Part shown: one piece after another, positions 25,748 through 34,953 of the stretch
Position numbering within the stretch: position 1 is the stretch's first letter
Layout: the number at the start of each line of letters is the position of its first letter
Assembly (NCBI GenBank): GCA_945882915.1
Contig: CAMCWV010000002.1
Coordinates: 107,821 to 160,361 of the forward strand
DNA length: 52,541 nt
Source: Waddlia chondrophila WSU 86-1044
GTDB lineage: Bacteria; Chlamydiota; Chlamydiia; Chlamydiales; CAMCWV01
Direction of reading: 5' to 3'
Made by a program: the position numbers and the translations under genes
Notes under the pieces: model-generated
What the model was told of the DNA's origin: nothing
What the model saw: only the letters and a program-made list of their open reading frames with translations
Databases searched by the model: none

Positions 25748-26731
25748 TTAGCTTTGACTAATTTCGCAGCGGATGGCCTTCCAGGTTTCTGGGGCCAGCT
25801 CAACGCCAAGAGAAAGCACGGCAGCTCTGCCGGCCAGCGCGCCGTAGTGAGCGCATTTAATTAGAGTATGCCCCTTCAAGAGGCCGTGCAAGAAAGCGCT
25901 TATGAACATGTCACCAGCCCCTGTAGTGTCAACAGGCTTAACGGGGTAAGCTTTGCAACGGTACTTTTCAAGACCTCTGCGGACCCAGCACCCTTCTCTT
26001 CCCATCAAGACAATAGCCACATCACAGAATTTAGCAAGATAGTCACAAGATTCCTCTTCAGAAACATTTGTGAGTGCCCTTGCTTCGTCTTCATTGGCAA
26101 AAACGATGTCGACATACTTATCGAGAAGAACAAGGAGCTTGTCTTTAAATTTACGGACAATCTCAAAGCTTCCAAGGTCTAAAGAGACTTTGGCTCCCGC
26201 CCTCTTAGCTAGCTGCATGGCTACTTCCATCAAGCTGGCATTGTAGATGCTATATCCTTCGATGTGAACGAGCTTAACCCCCTCAAACTCCTGAGAGGTG
26301 AGCTCATCCCCTCTCATCTCAACAGAGGCCCCCACAAAACAGCGCATCGTCCTTTGACCATCAGGCGTTACGAAACTCAGAACTTGAGCTGTTGGTGTCG
26401 CTGTTTCCCGAAAGAGGCTTATGATGCCGTATCTGAGCATCTCTTGACTGTAGAGCCTCCCGACCTTATCTGCGCCGATCTTTCCAATAATGGCACACTT
26501 ATCTCCAAGGCTTGCCATCCCCTTGAGGGCATTGGAGGCGCTCCCTCCAGGGACAATGACAGGTTTTGCAGAGGTGTTACGCAGGGCTTTTTCAAGGTAG
26601 GGGTAGTCGACTATTTGCATGCCCCCCTTTTCACCAGGAATCATCCCCATGTACTCTTCGGAGACTAAAAGAATCTGATCCATGATAGGGGCGCCGATGG
26701 CCAAAACGTCATAAGGCGGGGGCTTAAGCAT
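25748..26731 (-). CDS. PfkB-family sugar/nucleoside kinase, adenosine kinase-like
   Basis: A 327-aa PfkB kinase of the adenosine-kinase type. It has VPGGSASNALKGMASLG near residue 58, CAIIGKIGADKVGRLY, and the catalytic VDTTGAGDMFISAFLHGLLKG near 265. Substrate cannot be fixed from sequence: adenosine, inosine or a sugar are all possible. The start overlaps the pgsA stop by 8 bases, so the two are translationally coupled. It is inserted relative to the C. trachomatis pgsA-glgA order. Confidence 0.88.
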   Translation of the reverse strand: MLKPPPYDVLAIGAPIMDQILLVSEEYMGMIPGEKGGMQIVDYPYLEKALRNTSAKPVIVPGGSASNALKGMASLGDKCAIIGKIGADKVGRLYSQEMLRYGIISLFRETATPTAQVLSFVTPDGQRTMRCFVGASVEMRGDELTSQEFEGVKLVHIEGYSIYNASLMEVAMQLAKRAGAKVSLDLGSFEIVRKFKDKLLVLLDKYVDIVFANEDEARALTNVSEEESCDYLAKFCDVAIVLMGREGCWVRRGLEKYRCKAYPVKPVDTTGAGDMFISAFLHGLLKGHTLIKCAHYGALAGRAAVLSLGVELAPETWKAIRCEISQS

Positions 26732-27332
26732 CCGCTTTCCTTTTCGAAGTCACGAGCAGCTTTTTGATGTGCTCACGATGCGCATAGATGTAATCAACAC
26801 CTGAAAATAGCGTGTAAATGCACGCCGCGCCTACAATGTAAAGGGCGGAGACATGCAAGGCGTGCTGAGACAAATAGCCAAGCGAATAGGGAATCATAAG
26901 AAGAAGAATTGCAAAAGCAGCTACAGCCTGAACAACTGCCTTTATTTTGCCACTTGGACGGGCTGCAAGGGCAAAACCCCTCAAGGCGCAGATTGTTCTA
27001 AGCGTGCTGATCACCGCGTCTCTGTAAAGAAGCACGAAGATGAGCCACATCGACATATAAACAGGCGGCAGCGTAAACGTTAAAAAGACAGAAAGGCGTG
27101 CAATGCTGTCGGCCATTGGATCAAAAATCTTTCCAAAATCAGAAACTTGATTGTACTTTCTTGCTATGTATCCATCTAGCAGGTCTGAAACCTCAGAGAC
27201 CGTCATCAAAAAAAGAAGAATATAGGGAAGGTAGCGCATGCTAATCCCTAAAGCGTCATGCTCGATGTACAGCACAAGGAAGATGGGGCTGATAAAAATG
27301 CGAATGAATGTGAAGTAATTGGCGATACTCAA
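26724..27332 (-). CDS. pgsA: CDP-diacylglycerol-glycerol-3-phosphate 3-phosphatidyltransferase-like enzyme
   Basis: A 202-aa multi-pass membrane enzyme of phospholipid synthesis. The CDP-alcohol phosphotransferase motif is present as DLLDGYIARKYNQVSDFGKI followed by FDPMADSIAR (DGxxAR…GxxxDxxxD). At least four hydrophobic segments follow. The start appears to be a TTG at 27332 giving MSIANYFTFIRIF, the usual family start, with a poor SD. It matches CT797 by position. Other CDP-alcohol transferases cannot be fully excluded. Confidence 0.9.
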   Translation of the reverse strand: MSIANYFTFIRIFISPIFLVLYIEHDALGISMRYLPYILLFLMTVSEVSDLLDGYIARKYNQVSDFGKIFDPMADSIARLSVFLTFTLPPVYMSMWLIFVLLYRDAVISTLRTICALRGFALAARPSGKIKAVVQAVAAFAILLLMIPYSLGYLSQHALHVSALYIVGAACIYTLFSGVDYIYAHREHIKKLLVTSKRKADA

Positions 27333-27459
27333 TGGAAGAGTCTCGTAAAAATGGTTAGGAGTTGGAATTTTCAGGATAGGGTAATATCAAACGAAATATT
27401 AATCAATGACGTATAGTCGATAACGAAATAAACTTTGCTTTCCCGTCCATTGTTGGAGC

Positions 27460-28500
27460 TTAGACAGAACCTATTTGCTGAAGAGCCAGCTGACCGCAAG
27501 CAGCGCCGATGTCATCCCCTTTAGTGTACCGGCAAGTGTTGACAATGCGCGCATCGTCCAAGATCTGACGAAAGGCTTCGATAACTTCCCGCGCTGGACG
27601 CTTGAGGTTTAGCCCATCCACTGGATTATACGGAATAAGATTGACGGTGCACTGCTTATTTCTTAGGAGCTGTACGAGCAGTTCTGCACATTCGATGGTG
27701 TCGTTAATCCCTGCAAGAAGGGTGTACTCGTAGGTGATGTCTCTTTTTGTGATGGCAGTGTAGTTGTCCATCGCCTTCAGAACGTCTTCGAGATCATAAC
27801 GACGCGCATAAGGAATGATCTTCTTGCGAAGCTGCTGCGTTGGTGCGTGGAGGGAAAGAACAAGATTTACCTTGAACTCTTCTAAAGCAAGTTTCTGGAT
27901 CCCTTCGATAACACCCACCGTAGAGACGGTGATTCTGCGCTGTGAAATATTAAGCAAGCCTGGCTGAGCAAGGAGACGGATCGTCTTTACAACAGCGTCA
28001 TAATTTTCCATAGGCTCACCCATCCCCATAAAGACGATGTGTGAGACCCTCTCCCCTTTCTTTTGAAGCTCGTTGTGAGTCAAGAGCACCTGTTCGATGA
28101 TTTCAGCAGGGCTAAGATTGCGGAAGAAACCGTTTTTTCCAGAGGCGCAGAAGGCACATTTGGCAGGGCAGCCTACTTGCGAAGAGACGCAAACAGTGCG
28201 GCGATCGCCCGAGCAAATAAGAACTGACTCGACCATCATCCCATCGCTTAGGCGCCAAAGCGTTTTAAACGTCTCTCCATCATTAGAATCAACGCAGCGG
28301 ACCCGCTCTAGAGTAGGAAAACGAAACTCTTGAGAGAGCTTCTCCCGAAGTTCCTTGCTCACATTCGTCATTTCATCCCAAGTTACCGCCCCTTTCTCGT
28401 AGACCCACTCAAATATTTGCTTGGCTCGAAATGATTTTTCTCCAGCAGTCACAAGCCACTGGCCGAGTTCTTCTGGGGTAAGGCTGCACAAGTCCAACAT
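27460..28500 (-). CDS. rlmN: 23S rRNA (adenine-C2)-methyltransferase / tRNA methylase RlmN
   Basis: RlmN is a radical-SAM enzyme methylating A2503 of 23S rRNA and A37 of some tRNAs. The 346-aa protein has the 4Fe-4S motif GCPAKCAFCASGKNGF, the adjacent RTVCVSSQ, HIVFMGMGEPMENYD, LSLHAP and the C-terminal catalytic Cys in GAACGQLA. The ATG has a TAGGAAG SD. About 130 bases, including a TATAGTCGATA remnant near 27411, separate it from pgsA on the same strand. Confidence 0.96.
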   Translation of the reverse strand: MLDLCSLTPEELGQWLVTAGEKSFRAKQIFEWVYEKGAVTWDEMTNVSKELREKLSQEFRFPTLERVRCVDSNDGETFKTLWRLSDGMMVESVLICSGDRRTVCVSSQVGCPAKCAFCASGKNGFFRNLSPAEIIEQVLLTHNELQKKGERVSHIVFMGMGEPMENYDAVVKTIRLLAQPGLLNISQRRITVSTVGVIEGIQKLALEEFKVNLVLSLHAPTQQLRKKIIPYARRYDLEDVLKAMDNYTAITKRDITYEYTLLAGINDTIECAELLVQLLRNKQCTVNLIPYNPVDGLNLKRPAREVIEAFRQILDDARIVNTCRYTKGDDIGAACGQLALQQIGSV

Positions 28501-28720
28501 AATCTTCCTAATTTGAACGAAACCGCGTTTTTAAAAGAGATTATTATAGATGGAACCAGCTTAAGAAGCAATTATAAGTAGAGGAATAAGTATTAAGATA
28601 AAAGAAAGAGAGCAAATTGAGGAGCAAGGGTTAGCCCAGGGCGTTCTGATGGTACGTCCTTAAAAAGTTATGGTAACACCTTGGCATGAGGGCTGATCAT
28701 GTCGTGGCAGTTTGGTAACG

Positions 28721-28921
28721 TTTCCGGATGAGCTGCGCCAAGTTGGGAGGCTTCCCTTCAAACCAGTGTAAAGAGAACTCCCAGATGGCCAGTCCTCAAA
28801 AGGCCTCGGCCTCAGCCTCGCCATCGTAAAAACAATCGCCGAAATCCACAAGGGCGAACTCAAAATCGAAGGCCGTACCCCAAGCGACACAACCTTCTCC
28901 GTCACTCTACCTCTAGAATAA
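28721..28921 (+). pseudogene. C-terminal relic of a sensor histidine kinase
   Basis: In one frame the sequence reads FPDELRQVGRLPFKPV, then a stop, then RELPDGQSSKGLGLSLAIVK, and then TIAEIHKGELKIEG up to a stop at 28919. The GLGLSLAIVK…H.G segment is the G2 box of HATPase domains of two-component kinases, and FPDELRQ…F is the preceding F box. The internal stop and the absence of the rest of the kinase upstream (nothing recognisable from 28501 to 28720) show decay. Confidence 0.8.
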
Positions 28922-29078
28922 AAACGAAAATATCAGGGCCCGAAATGAAACATTGAGGCACTAAAGACAGTATAAAGAGCGACCTGGAGGGGCCAAGAAA
29001 AAATTAGGATGCGTGTGATTATCGTGTGATTATATTGAGATTTTTTTTCGCGGATTTCAAAAACTGAACCTTTTGTAG

Positions 29079-29151
29079 ATATACTCCTCTTAGTTGAAAA
29101 CGGGAATTTGGGCTAGCGCCAAAGCCCCATTTTCAACTAAGCGGAGTATAT
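29079..29151. repeat. Family A palindromic element
   Basis: Palindrome with arms ATACTCCTCTTAGTTGAAAA and TTTTCAACTAAGCGGAGTAT; one arm has GCGGAG instead of GAGGAG. It lies in the 866-base gap between rlmN and the carbonic anhydrase. Outside this element and the kinase relic, no gene is visible in the gap. Confidence 0.92.
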
Positions 29152-29366
29152 TGACGAGAAACCGCTGTTGTATGCAAAAGTCACAGGATGTCAATGTCTA
29201 TCAGGTTCATCTGTGGTAATATGGACAAGTTGAAATTATACAACTGGATTCCAAGTTGCAATTTTTTATTTTGAAAATTAATGTGGACTAGTATTCAGTA
29301 AACGTAGACTTATGAGAAGGCTTTTCTTTATAGGTAAGCACAAAATAAACTACAAAAGGTGTCAAC

Positions 29367-30047
29367 ATGAAACGTTGTTATTTTCCACAGCTTATCCTAC
29401 CCTTCGCATTCCTCATTCTTATTACATCAGTATTCTCTGCTTCAGCGGCAGAAACCAATCCTTCGAAAACTCCAATGGAAAAATTGATCCAGGGAAATCA
29501 GCGCTACGTTGACTCAGAGACAGTTTGCCAAAACGATTGGAACAGCAGGCGAGTAGCGCTCGTAGAAGATCAAGCGCCATTTGCTATCATCGTTGCCTGC
29601 TCAGATTCACGGGTTCCGCCTGAACTCCTCTTTGACCAGACCTTAGGGAGTATTTTTGTCGTTCGCCTGGCTGGGAACGTGGTCGATGATATTGCTATCG
29701 GCAGCATCGAATACGCCGTCAAGCCCCTCGGGGCCAATTTAGTGGTTGTTCTCGGCCACTCAAATTGCGGGGCAGTGGACGCAGCTTTGAATGGATTGGA
29801 ATTCGATAATCACATTCAAAATGTATTAGACGAAATTAAACCTGCCATTACTTCAGTAAAAGGACAAAGCAAGGATTCTCACAAGCTTCTTGAAATTGCG
29901 ACGAAAGCCAACGTTCAAAATGTCAAAAAAAAAATAATGACTTCCCAACCGTTCCTTGCTAAATCGATCAAAGATAATTCCTTGCAGGTCATTGGGGCTT
30001 ATTACGACCTAACAAGCGGCAAGGTGGAATTTTTAGACACACCGTAA
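29367..30047 (+). CDS. Exported beta-class carbonic anhydrase
   Basis: A 226-aa beta carbonic anhydrase catalysing CO2/bicarbonate interconversion. Zinc and catalytic residues are visible in VACSDSRVPPE and VVVLGHSNCGAVDAA (Cys, Asp-Arg, His, Cys). The first 30 residues are a clear signal peptide (basic start, LILPFAFLILITSVF, then SASAAETN with an Ala-x-Ala site), so the enzyme should act in the periplasm. SD AAAGGTG. A strong perfect hairpin follows about 40 bases after the stop. It is flanked by decayed DNA and may be an accessory acquisition. Confidence 0.92.
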   Translation: MKRCYFPQLILPFAFLILITSVFSASAAETNPSKTPMEKLIQGNQRYVDSETVCQNDWNSRRVALVEDQAPFAIIVACSDSRVPPELLFDQTLGSIFVVRLAGNVVDDIAIGSIEYAVKPLGANLVVVLGHSNCGAVDAALNGLEFDNHIQNVLDEIKPAITSVKGQSKDSHKLLEIATKANVQNVKKKIMTSQPFLAKSIKDNSLQVIGAYYDLTSGKVEFLDTP

Positions 30048-30087
30048 TCAAGGGCCCTTTCAACCTTGAAGTGCACAAAAAAACGGC

Positions 30088-30126
30088 TTAGCCGAAGTTC
30101 AGTGCGAAGCACTGAACTTCGGCTAA
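30088..30126 (+). terminator. Perfect 18-bp hairpin after the carbonic anhydrase
   Basis: TTAGCCGAAGTTCAGTGC, loop GAA, then the exact complement. It is a good candidate transcription terminator, although no T run follows. Downstream of it a short frame reading MPKRRSSDAHFADLTQDVDL runs to a stop at about 30236; I cannot identify it and it may be a remnant. Confidence 0.6.
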
Positions 30127-30213
30127 AGTATGCCCAAAAGAAGATCCTCAGATGCTCATTTTGCTGACCTTACGCAAGATGTTGATTTAGAAAAAGTCAA
30201 GCCGTCCATTCAA

Positions 30214-31374
<1,161 letters not shown>

Positions 31375-31863
31375 AGCCTGGCCCCGTGACCGAGGATAAT
31401 CAGATTTGTCAAGAAAGATTTGACGCTCACAGAGGGGTGTTTTGGCGGGGCAATCGCATAAAGAAATTTATAAGCAGTCTGAACACTTTCGCGCTAGTCC
31501 AAATTCCCGTTTTCAACTACGAGGAGTATATTTACCAGGGGTTCTCGTGCTTCGCACTTCACCACCTGGCTAAGTCCAGATGTCCCTCTGGGACATCCAT
31601 TTTAAATATCTCACCTCTTTTCTCTTGTTTTTCTCTCACGTTCTCTCACGCATCGTGGCAAAAACAGCATAAAGATGTTTCTCGCCATGCCCAAAATTAA
31701 GCTCGATCTGCGCGAAAAATATTTAGTGGGAACTGCTGTCAAGCAATCTCAAAGCGGCCCTTGACGTCATCGCAGCTTACGACGGGCTCGGCTTCACCCT
31801 TGGCCGCAGTTTCAATACGGTTGCTGCTGACGCCCTGCTGTTCCAGGTAAGACGGATCCTCAA
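31375..31863. repeat. Decayed intergenic DNA with E and A fragments
   Basis: Between convergent ilvC and pkn1. A fragment of family E (31404-31456: GTCAAGAAAGATTTGACGCT…GGGGTGTTTTGGCGGGG) is followed by a family A right half (31489-31531) and by a TTTTTCTCTCACGTTCTCTC fragment of E near 31628. From 31752 the plus strand briefly reads KAALDVIAAYDGLGFTLGRS, an unidentified gene fragment. Confidence 0.75.
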
Positions 31864-31968
31864 GCATTCAAGGACTTAATGTCCAAGTGGTTGCGAGGAC
31901 TGTCATCTGACTTAAAGGATCAGTTGCTGGTAATCAATGGCAAGCGGTTGCGAGGAGTATATAATTAG
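31864..31968 (+). pseudogene. Fragment of an ISAs1-type transposase
   Basis: The frame reads AFKDLMSKWLRGLSSDLKDQ then LLVINGKRLRGVYN-stop. In ISAs1/H-repeat transposases the catalytic region begins with a conserved I-D-G-K-x-x-R-G-S; here ING KRLRG aligns to it, with the catalytic Asp changed to Asn. The reading then enters GAGGAGTATA, a family A end, and stops, so the gene was cut at that point. Short length limits certainty. Confidence 0.6.
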
Positions 31969-33728
31969 GGTTTGCTAGGCAGGGGGTCGGATAGGGTGCG
32001 GAAGCCGAGGGTGGGATAGGGCCTGTCTGGCTGGTTAGCGTTGCGGTAAGAGATCATGCAGTGGAAGGCGTCATACATCCACGCTCCTCCCCTCACAACC
32101 TTATACTGCTCACTGAAATTAGAGTTGGCCACTAAATTGCCAGGATAGGGCAAGTAGCTGCTACTCGTCCACTCCCAAGCATTCCCTATCATGTCGTAAA
32201 GACCATATCCATTTGCCTGGTAGTTCATCACAGCGCACGTCCCTTCGCTTGCATAATTGGCCTGGGAGCGGCTAATTATGTTGCCCCAAGGGTACTTAAC
32301 ATCTTTCTGCCCTCCACGAGCGGCATATTCCCACTCTTGTTCTGTAGGGAGGCGGCGCCCCAGCCACTTGGCATAAGCTGCAGCATCTGCCCAGCTCACC
32401 TGAGTTACCGGATGACGGGAAAAGTCCCCGGGAAGCTTAGTGCCCATAGGATTGCGCCAGCTAATCCCCGGTAGCACCTTCCACTCTCCATTCATAAACA
32501 CCGCCGCCTCTCCCTGACGCTCAGCATCTGTCACGTGGCCTGTCTTTGCAACGAACTGCTCAAACTGCTCGTTAGTAACCGGCGTGCGGTCCATGTAAAA
32601 TCCAGGAGTTGTGCAAGAATGTTGCGGCAACGCATCTTCGCCGCAGTTGCCACTCCCAACAAAAAAGCTCCCAGCAGGAATATAAATCATCCCTCGAGGA
32701 GTCAAACTTCTCCTCTCTTTAGGGGCAGCGGACGTGCTATTTACATCTACCAACACCTCTTCTGCGCCCTCTTCTGCATCAATATCCGCACCTGCAAAAA
32801 GCCCCTGAAGCACTGCTTGCATTGCCTCTGCTGAAGGGTAGCGTCTTTCGGGTGAAGTTTGCAGGCAGCGATTAACCAAAACATCCCACCCCTCAGGAAG
32901 CTCAGGCCTCAGCTGCTTTAAAGATGGGAATCTCCCGACCGGCACCTTTCCTGTGAACATTTCGTAAATCATTACGCCCAGAGAGAACAGATCGCCCTCT
33001 GGCATAGGTCTAGATTCAGATTCTTTTTCAGGGGGAAGGTAGTCGTATGCACGGTAAATATTTGTAAGTGCATGGAGGGCTGCGTGCTCACCCAGTCTTG
33101 ATGAATAACGGCTTAAGCTGTCCATCCACTGTGAATAGCTATCTAGAACAATCTTTTGGTGGATCAGGCCGTAGGGTTGAAAGTCAGAAAGCTTTACCTC
33201 GAAGGGGGCCTTTAAAGCCGTTTCCAGGCTATATCCAATCAAAATATTTTCAGGCTTGAGATTGCCGTGGCACACACCCTGATGCTGCGAATCCTCGTAA
33301 CTTGCTGCATAAGTCAACGCCTTGAGGATCTGTGATACAATGGTTAGCACTTGATGATGCGAGAGCCTGCCACCATGCCGCGCGAGGAAGGCTCTAAGGT
33401 TACATGAATTCCCCTCGCCATCGTGGATATAATCCTTCACACAAAACCAAAGGTGAGAAGACCTTCCCGACTGAACAATATGGTCGATATGGCAAAAGAC
33501 AAGCTTGCTTAAAAGAGTTGTTTGAGCCTCCAATCGATCGAGCCATTCCAATGAAAGGCTCTCTGTTAGTGGAAGTGTCTTCAGCGCAAATTCCTTCCCC
33601 AGGCCATTGTGAATCACGTGGTAAGAGATCCCTAAGGGGCCGCGCCCCAAAACATTAAGTACCTGATAGTCACCTAGAAAGTCCCCATCTACAACCTCAG
33701 GCGCAAAAAAAGTTAGCGGCTGTCTCAC
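31965..33728 (-). CDS. pkn1: Pkn1-type protein: Ser/Thr kinase domain fused to a sulfatase-modifying-factor (FGE) domain
   Basis: The 587-aa protein has an N-terminal kinase domain (about residues 20-300): LGRGPLGISYHV loop, EFALKTLPL Lys, VCHGNLKPENILIG, EVKLSDFQPYG and GDLFSLGVMIYEMFTGKVPV. The HRD motif reads HGN, so the catalytic Asp is Asn, and DFG reads DFQ; kinase activity is doubtful. Residues about 345-580 are an FGE domain (MIYIPAGSFFVG, RLPTEQEWEYAARGG, MIGNAWEWTSS, VVRGGAW) in which only one Cys remains near the active-site position (FHCMISYRNA). The same fusion exists in chlamydial Pkn1 (CT145). Start is GTG at 33728 with an AGGAG SD. Confidence 0.92.
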   Translation of the reverse strand: MRQPLTFFAPEVVDGDFLGDYQVLNVLGRGPLGISYHVIHNGLGKEFALKTLPLTESLSLEWLDRLEAQTTLLSKLVFCHIDHIVQSGRSSHLWFCVKDYIHDGEGNSCNLRAFLARHGGRLSHHQVLTIVSQILKALTYAASYEDSQHQGVCHGNLKPENILIGYSLETALKAPFEVKLSDFQPYGLIHQKIVLDSYSQWMDSLSRYSSRLGEHAALHALTNIYRAYDYLPPEKESESRPMPEGDLFSLGVMIYEMFTGKVPVGRFPSLKQLRPELPEGWDVLVNRCLQTSPERRYPSAEAMQAVLQGLFAGADIDAEEGAEEVLVDVNSTSAAPKERRSLTPRGMIYIPAGSFFVGSGNCGEDALPQHSCTTPGFYMDRTPVTNEQFEQFVAKTGHVTDAERQGEAAVFMNGEWKVLPGISWRNPMGTKLPGDFSRHPVTQVSWADAAAYAKWLGRRLPTEQEWEYAARGGQKDVKYPWGNIISRSQANYASEGTCAVMNYQANGYGLYDMIGNAWEWTSSSYLPYPGNLVANSNFSEQYKVVRGGAWMYDAFHCMISYRNANQPDRPYPTLGFRTLSDPLPSKP

Positions 33729-33750
33729 TTAAAAACTCCTGTATGAACGC

Positions 33751-33832
33751 TATACTCCTCTTAGCTGAAAACGGGAATTTGGACGGGGCCAAAGCCCCGT
33801 CCAAATTCCCGTTTTCAGCTAAGAGGAGTATA
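33751..33832. repeat. Family A element, perfect 82-bp palindrome
   Basis: Two 39-base arms match exactly around a 4-base loop (CAAA). The outer part is TATACTCCTCTTAGCTGAAA and the inner part CGGGAATTTGGACGGGGC. It lies 22 bases upstream of the pkn1 start. This is the cleanest copy for defining the family consensus. Confidence 0.97.
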
Positions 33833-33931
33833 TAAAGTCTCTTTATCGACTATAATCACACCTTTTATTAAAAGTCACCTCACGCAAAAAATCAAGGAAC
33901 CTGCTAAGTTGCGGGACAATTTCTTTAGCAA

Positions 33932-34007
33932 TATATACTCCTCGTAGTTGAAAACGGGAATTTGGACTAGCGCGAAAGCTCCCGTTTTCAACTACGAGGA
34001 GTATATA
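33932..34007. repeat. Family A palindromic element
   Basis: Palindrome with arms TATACTCCTCGTAGTTGAAA and TTTCAACTACGAGGAGTATA, apex GGACTAGCGCGAAAGCTCC. The arms share the G-T variant (TAGTTG/CAACTA) not seen in the copy 100 bases upstream, an example of paired changes. Confidence 0.95.
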
Positions 34008-34071
34008 AATAGAGCGCTGGGACTCTTACTTTAAAAAATAGAGCTGGCAGGTAACGTTTAACTCAGTGGGG

Positions 34072-34307
34072 TTTAGGGAGTGAGCGAAGCGAAGCTCTTT
34101 GGAGTGCTGGGACATGTCCTAGCTTTCATTGGCCCTCGACATGTCGAGGGCCAGACACACACGTTCGCTTGCTAAGGGTCAGTGGACTCGACAGGTCGAA
34201 TCCTAACAAAGCGTTGGACAAGTCCCAGCACTCCAAAGAGCAACGCTGCCGCTCGCTCCTTAATTCGCTAACGCTCGTTCCTTAAGCGGGCGCTAAGCGG
34301 AGTATAG
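34072..34307. repeat. Family B inverted repeat with A right-end remnant
   Basis: Family B copy with ends TTAGGGAGTGAGCGAAGC and CGCTCGCTCCTTAA, core CTTTGGAGTGCTGGGACATG and complement, and an internal CCCTCGACATGTCGAGGG hairpin (near 34134). It is followed by GCGCTAAGCGGAGTATAG, a family A right end. A 16-base piece of family B (GAGCGCTGGGACTC) also lies at 34013. The gap 33833-33931 and 34008-34071 holds nothing else. Confidence 0.88.
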
Positions 34308-34341
34308 ACAACCAAACGACATCATCGAAGGAGTGATTTTA

Positions 34342-34884
34342 ATGAAAACAGCCTACCTGCTTTTCGGCCTACTCATCAATCTTTTGCCACTCGCGCACCT
34401 AACTGCATATGACGACGATAGCAGCCTTCTGCAAATCGCAACAGAAGAGCCTGCCGCAAAGAGCTCCTCAGCAGCTCTTTCAGCAGCTCTTACAGACAAA
34501 GAAAAGAATGAACTCGCGCGGAGCGCAAAAGAAGCAAGCAAGAAAGCTTACGCCCCCTACTCCAAATGCTCTGAAGGAGCAGCTCTTCTCACCCAGTCAG
34601 GCGAAGTCTATTCCGGAGCTAACGTCGAAAATGCATCGTACGGCCTGACGATCTGTGCAGAACGTTCAGCGATTTTTCAAGCTGTAAACGATGGAAACCG
34701 CGAATTTAAAGCGATTGCAATCAGCTTAAAAAATGGAGGATTCCCTTGCGGTGCTTGCCGCCAAGTTCTTAATGAATTCAACTCCGATCTTATTGTCTTG
34801 ATGGTTGATGAAGACGGGAGGAAGATAAAAGAAACGACGCTGAAAGAACTACTACCTAACGCCTTCGGTCCAAAGAACCTCTAG
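34342..34884 (+). CDS. cdd: Cytidine deaminase with signal peptide
   Basis: The C-terminal 130 residues form a cytidine deaminase (cytidine/deoxycytidine to uridine): SKKAYAPYSKCSEGAALLTQ, GANVENASYGLTICAERSAI with catalytic Glu and zinc Cys, and GGFPCGACRQVLNEF with two zinc Cys. The start at 34342 has AAGGAG 8 bases upstream; a GTG at 34333 is less likely. The preceding 50 residues are not part of the enzyme: MKTAYLLFGLLINLLPLAHL followed by TAYDDD looks like a cleavable signal peptide, then an Ala/Ser-rich linker. Deaminases of this family are normally cytosolic, so export would be unusual. Confidence 0.93.
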   Translation: MKTAYLLFGLLINLLPLAHLTAYDDDSSLLQIATEEPAAKSSSAALSAALTDKEKNELARSAKEASKKAYAPYSKCSEGAALLTQSGEVYSGANVENASYGLTICAERSAIFQAVNDGNREFKAIAISLKNGGFPCGACRQVLNEFNSDLIVLMVDEDGRKIKETTLKELLPNAFGPKNL

Positions 34885-34899
34885 ACATTAAAAAAACGG

Positions 34900-34938
34900 A
34901 AGTTTAAAGACCGAGCTTTAAGCTCGGTCCTTAAACTT
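34900..34938. terminator. Bidirectional terminator between cdd and glyS
   Basis: A near-perfect hairpin: AAGTTTAAAGACCGAGC, loop TTTAA, GCTCGGTCCTTAAACTT, preceded by an A run and followed by T-rich sequence. Placed between two convergent stop codons. Confidence 0.85.
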
Positions 34939-34953
34939 CTTGACTGTTTGTCT

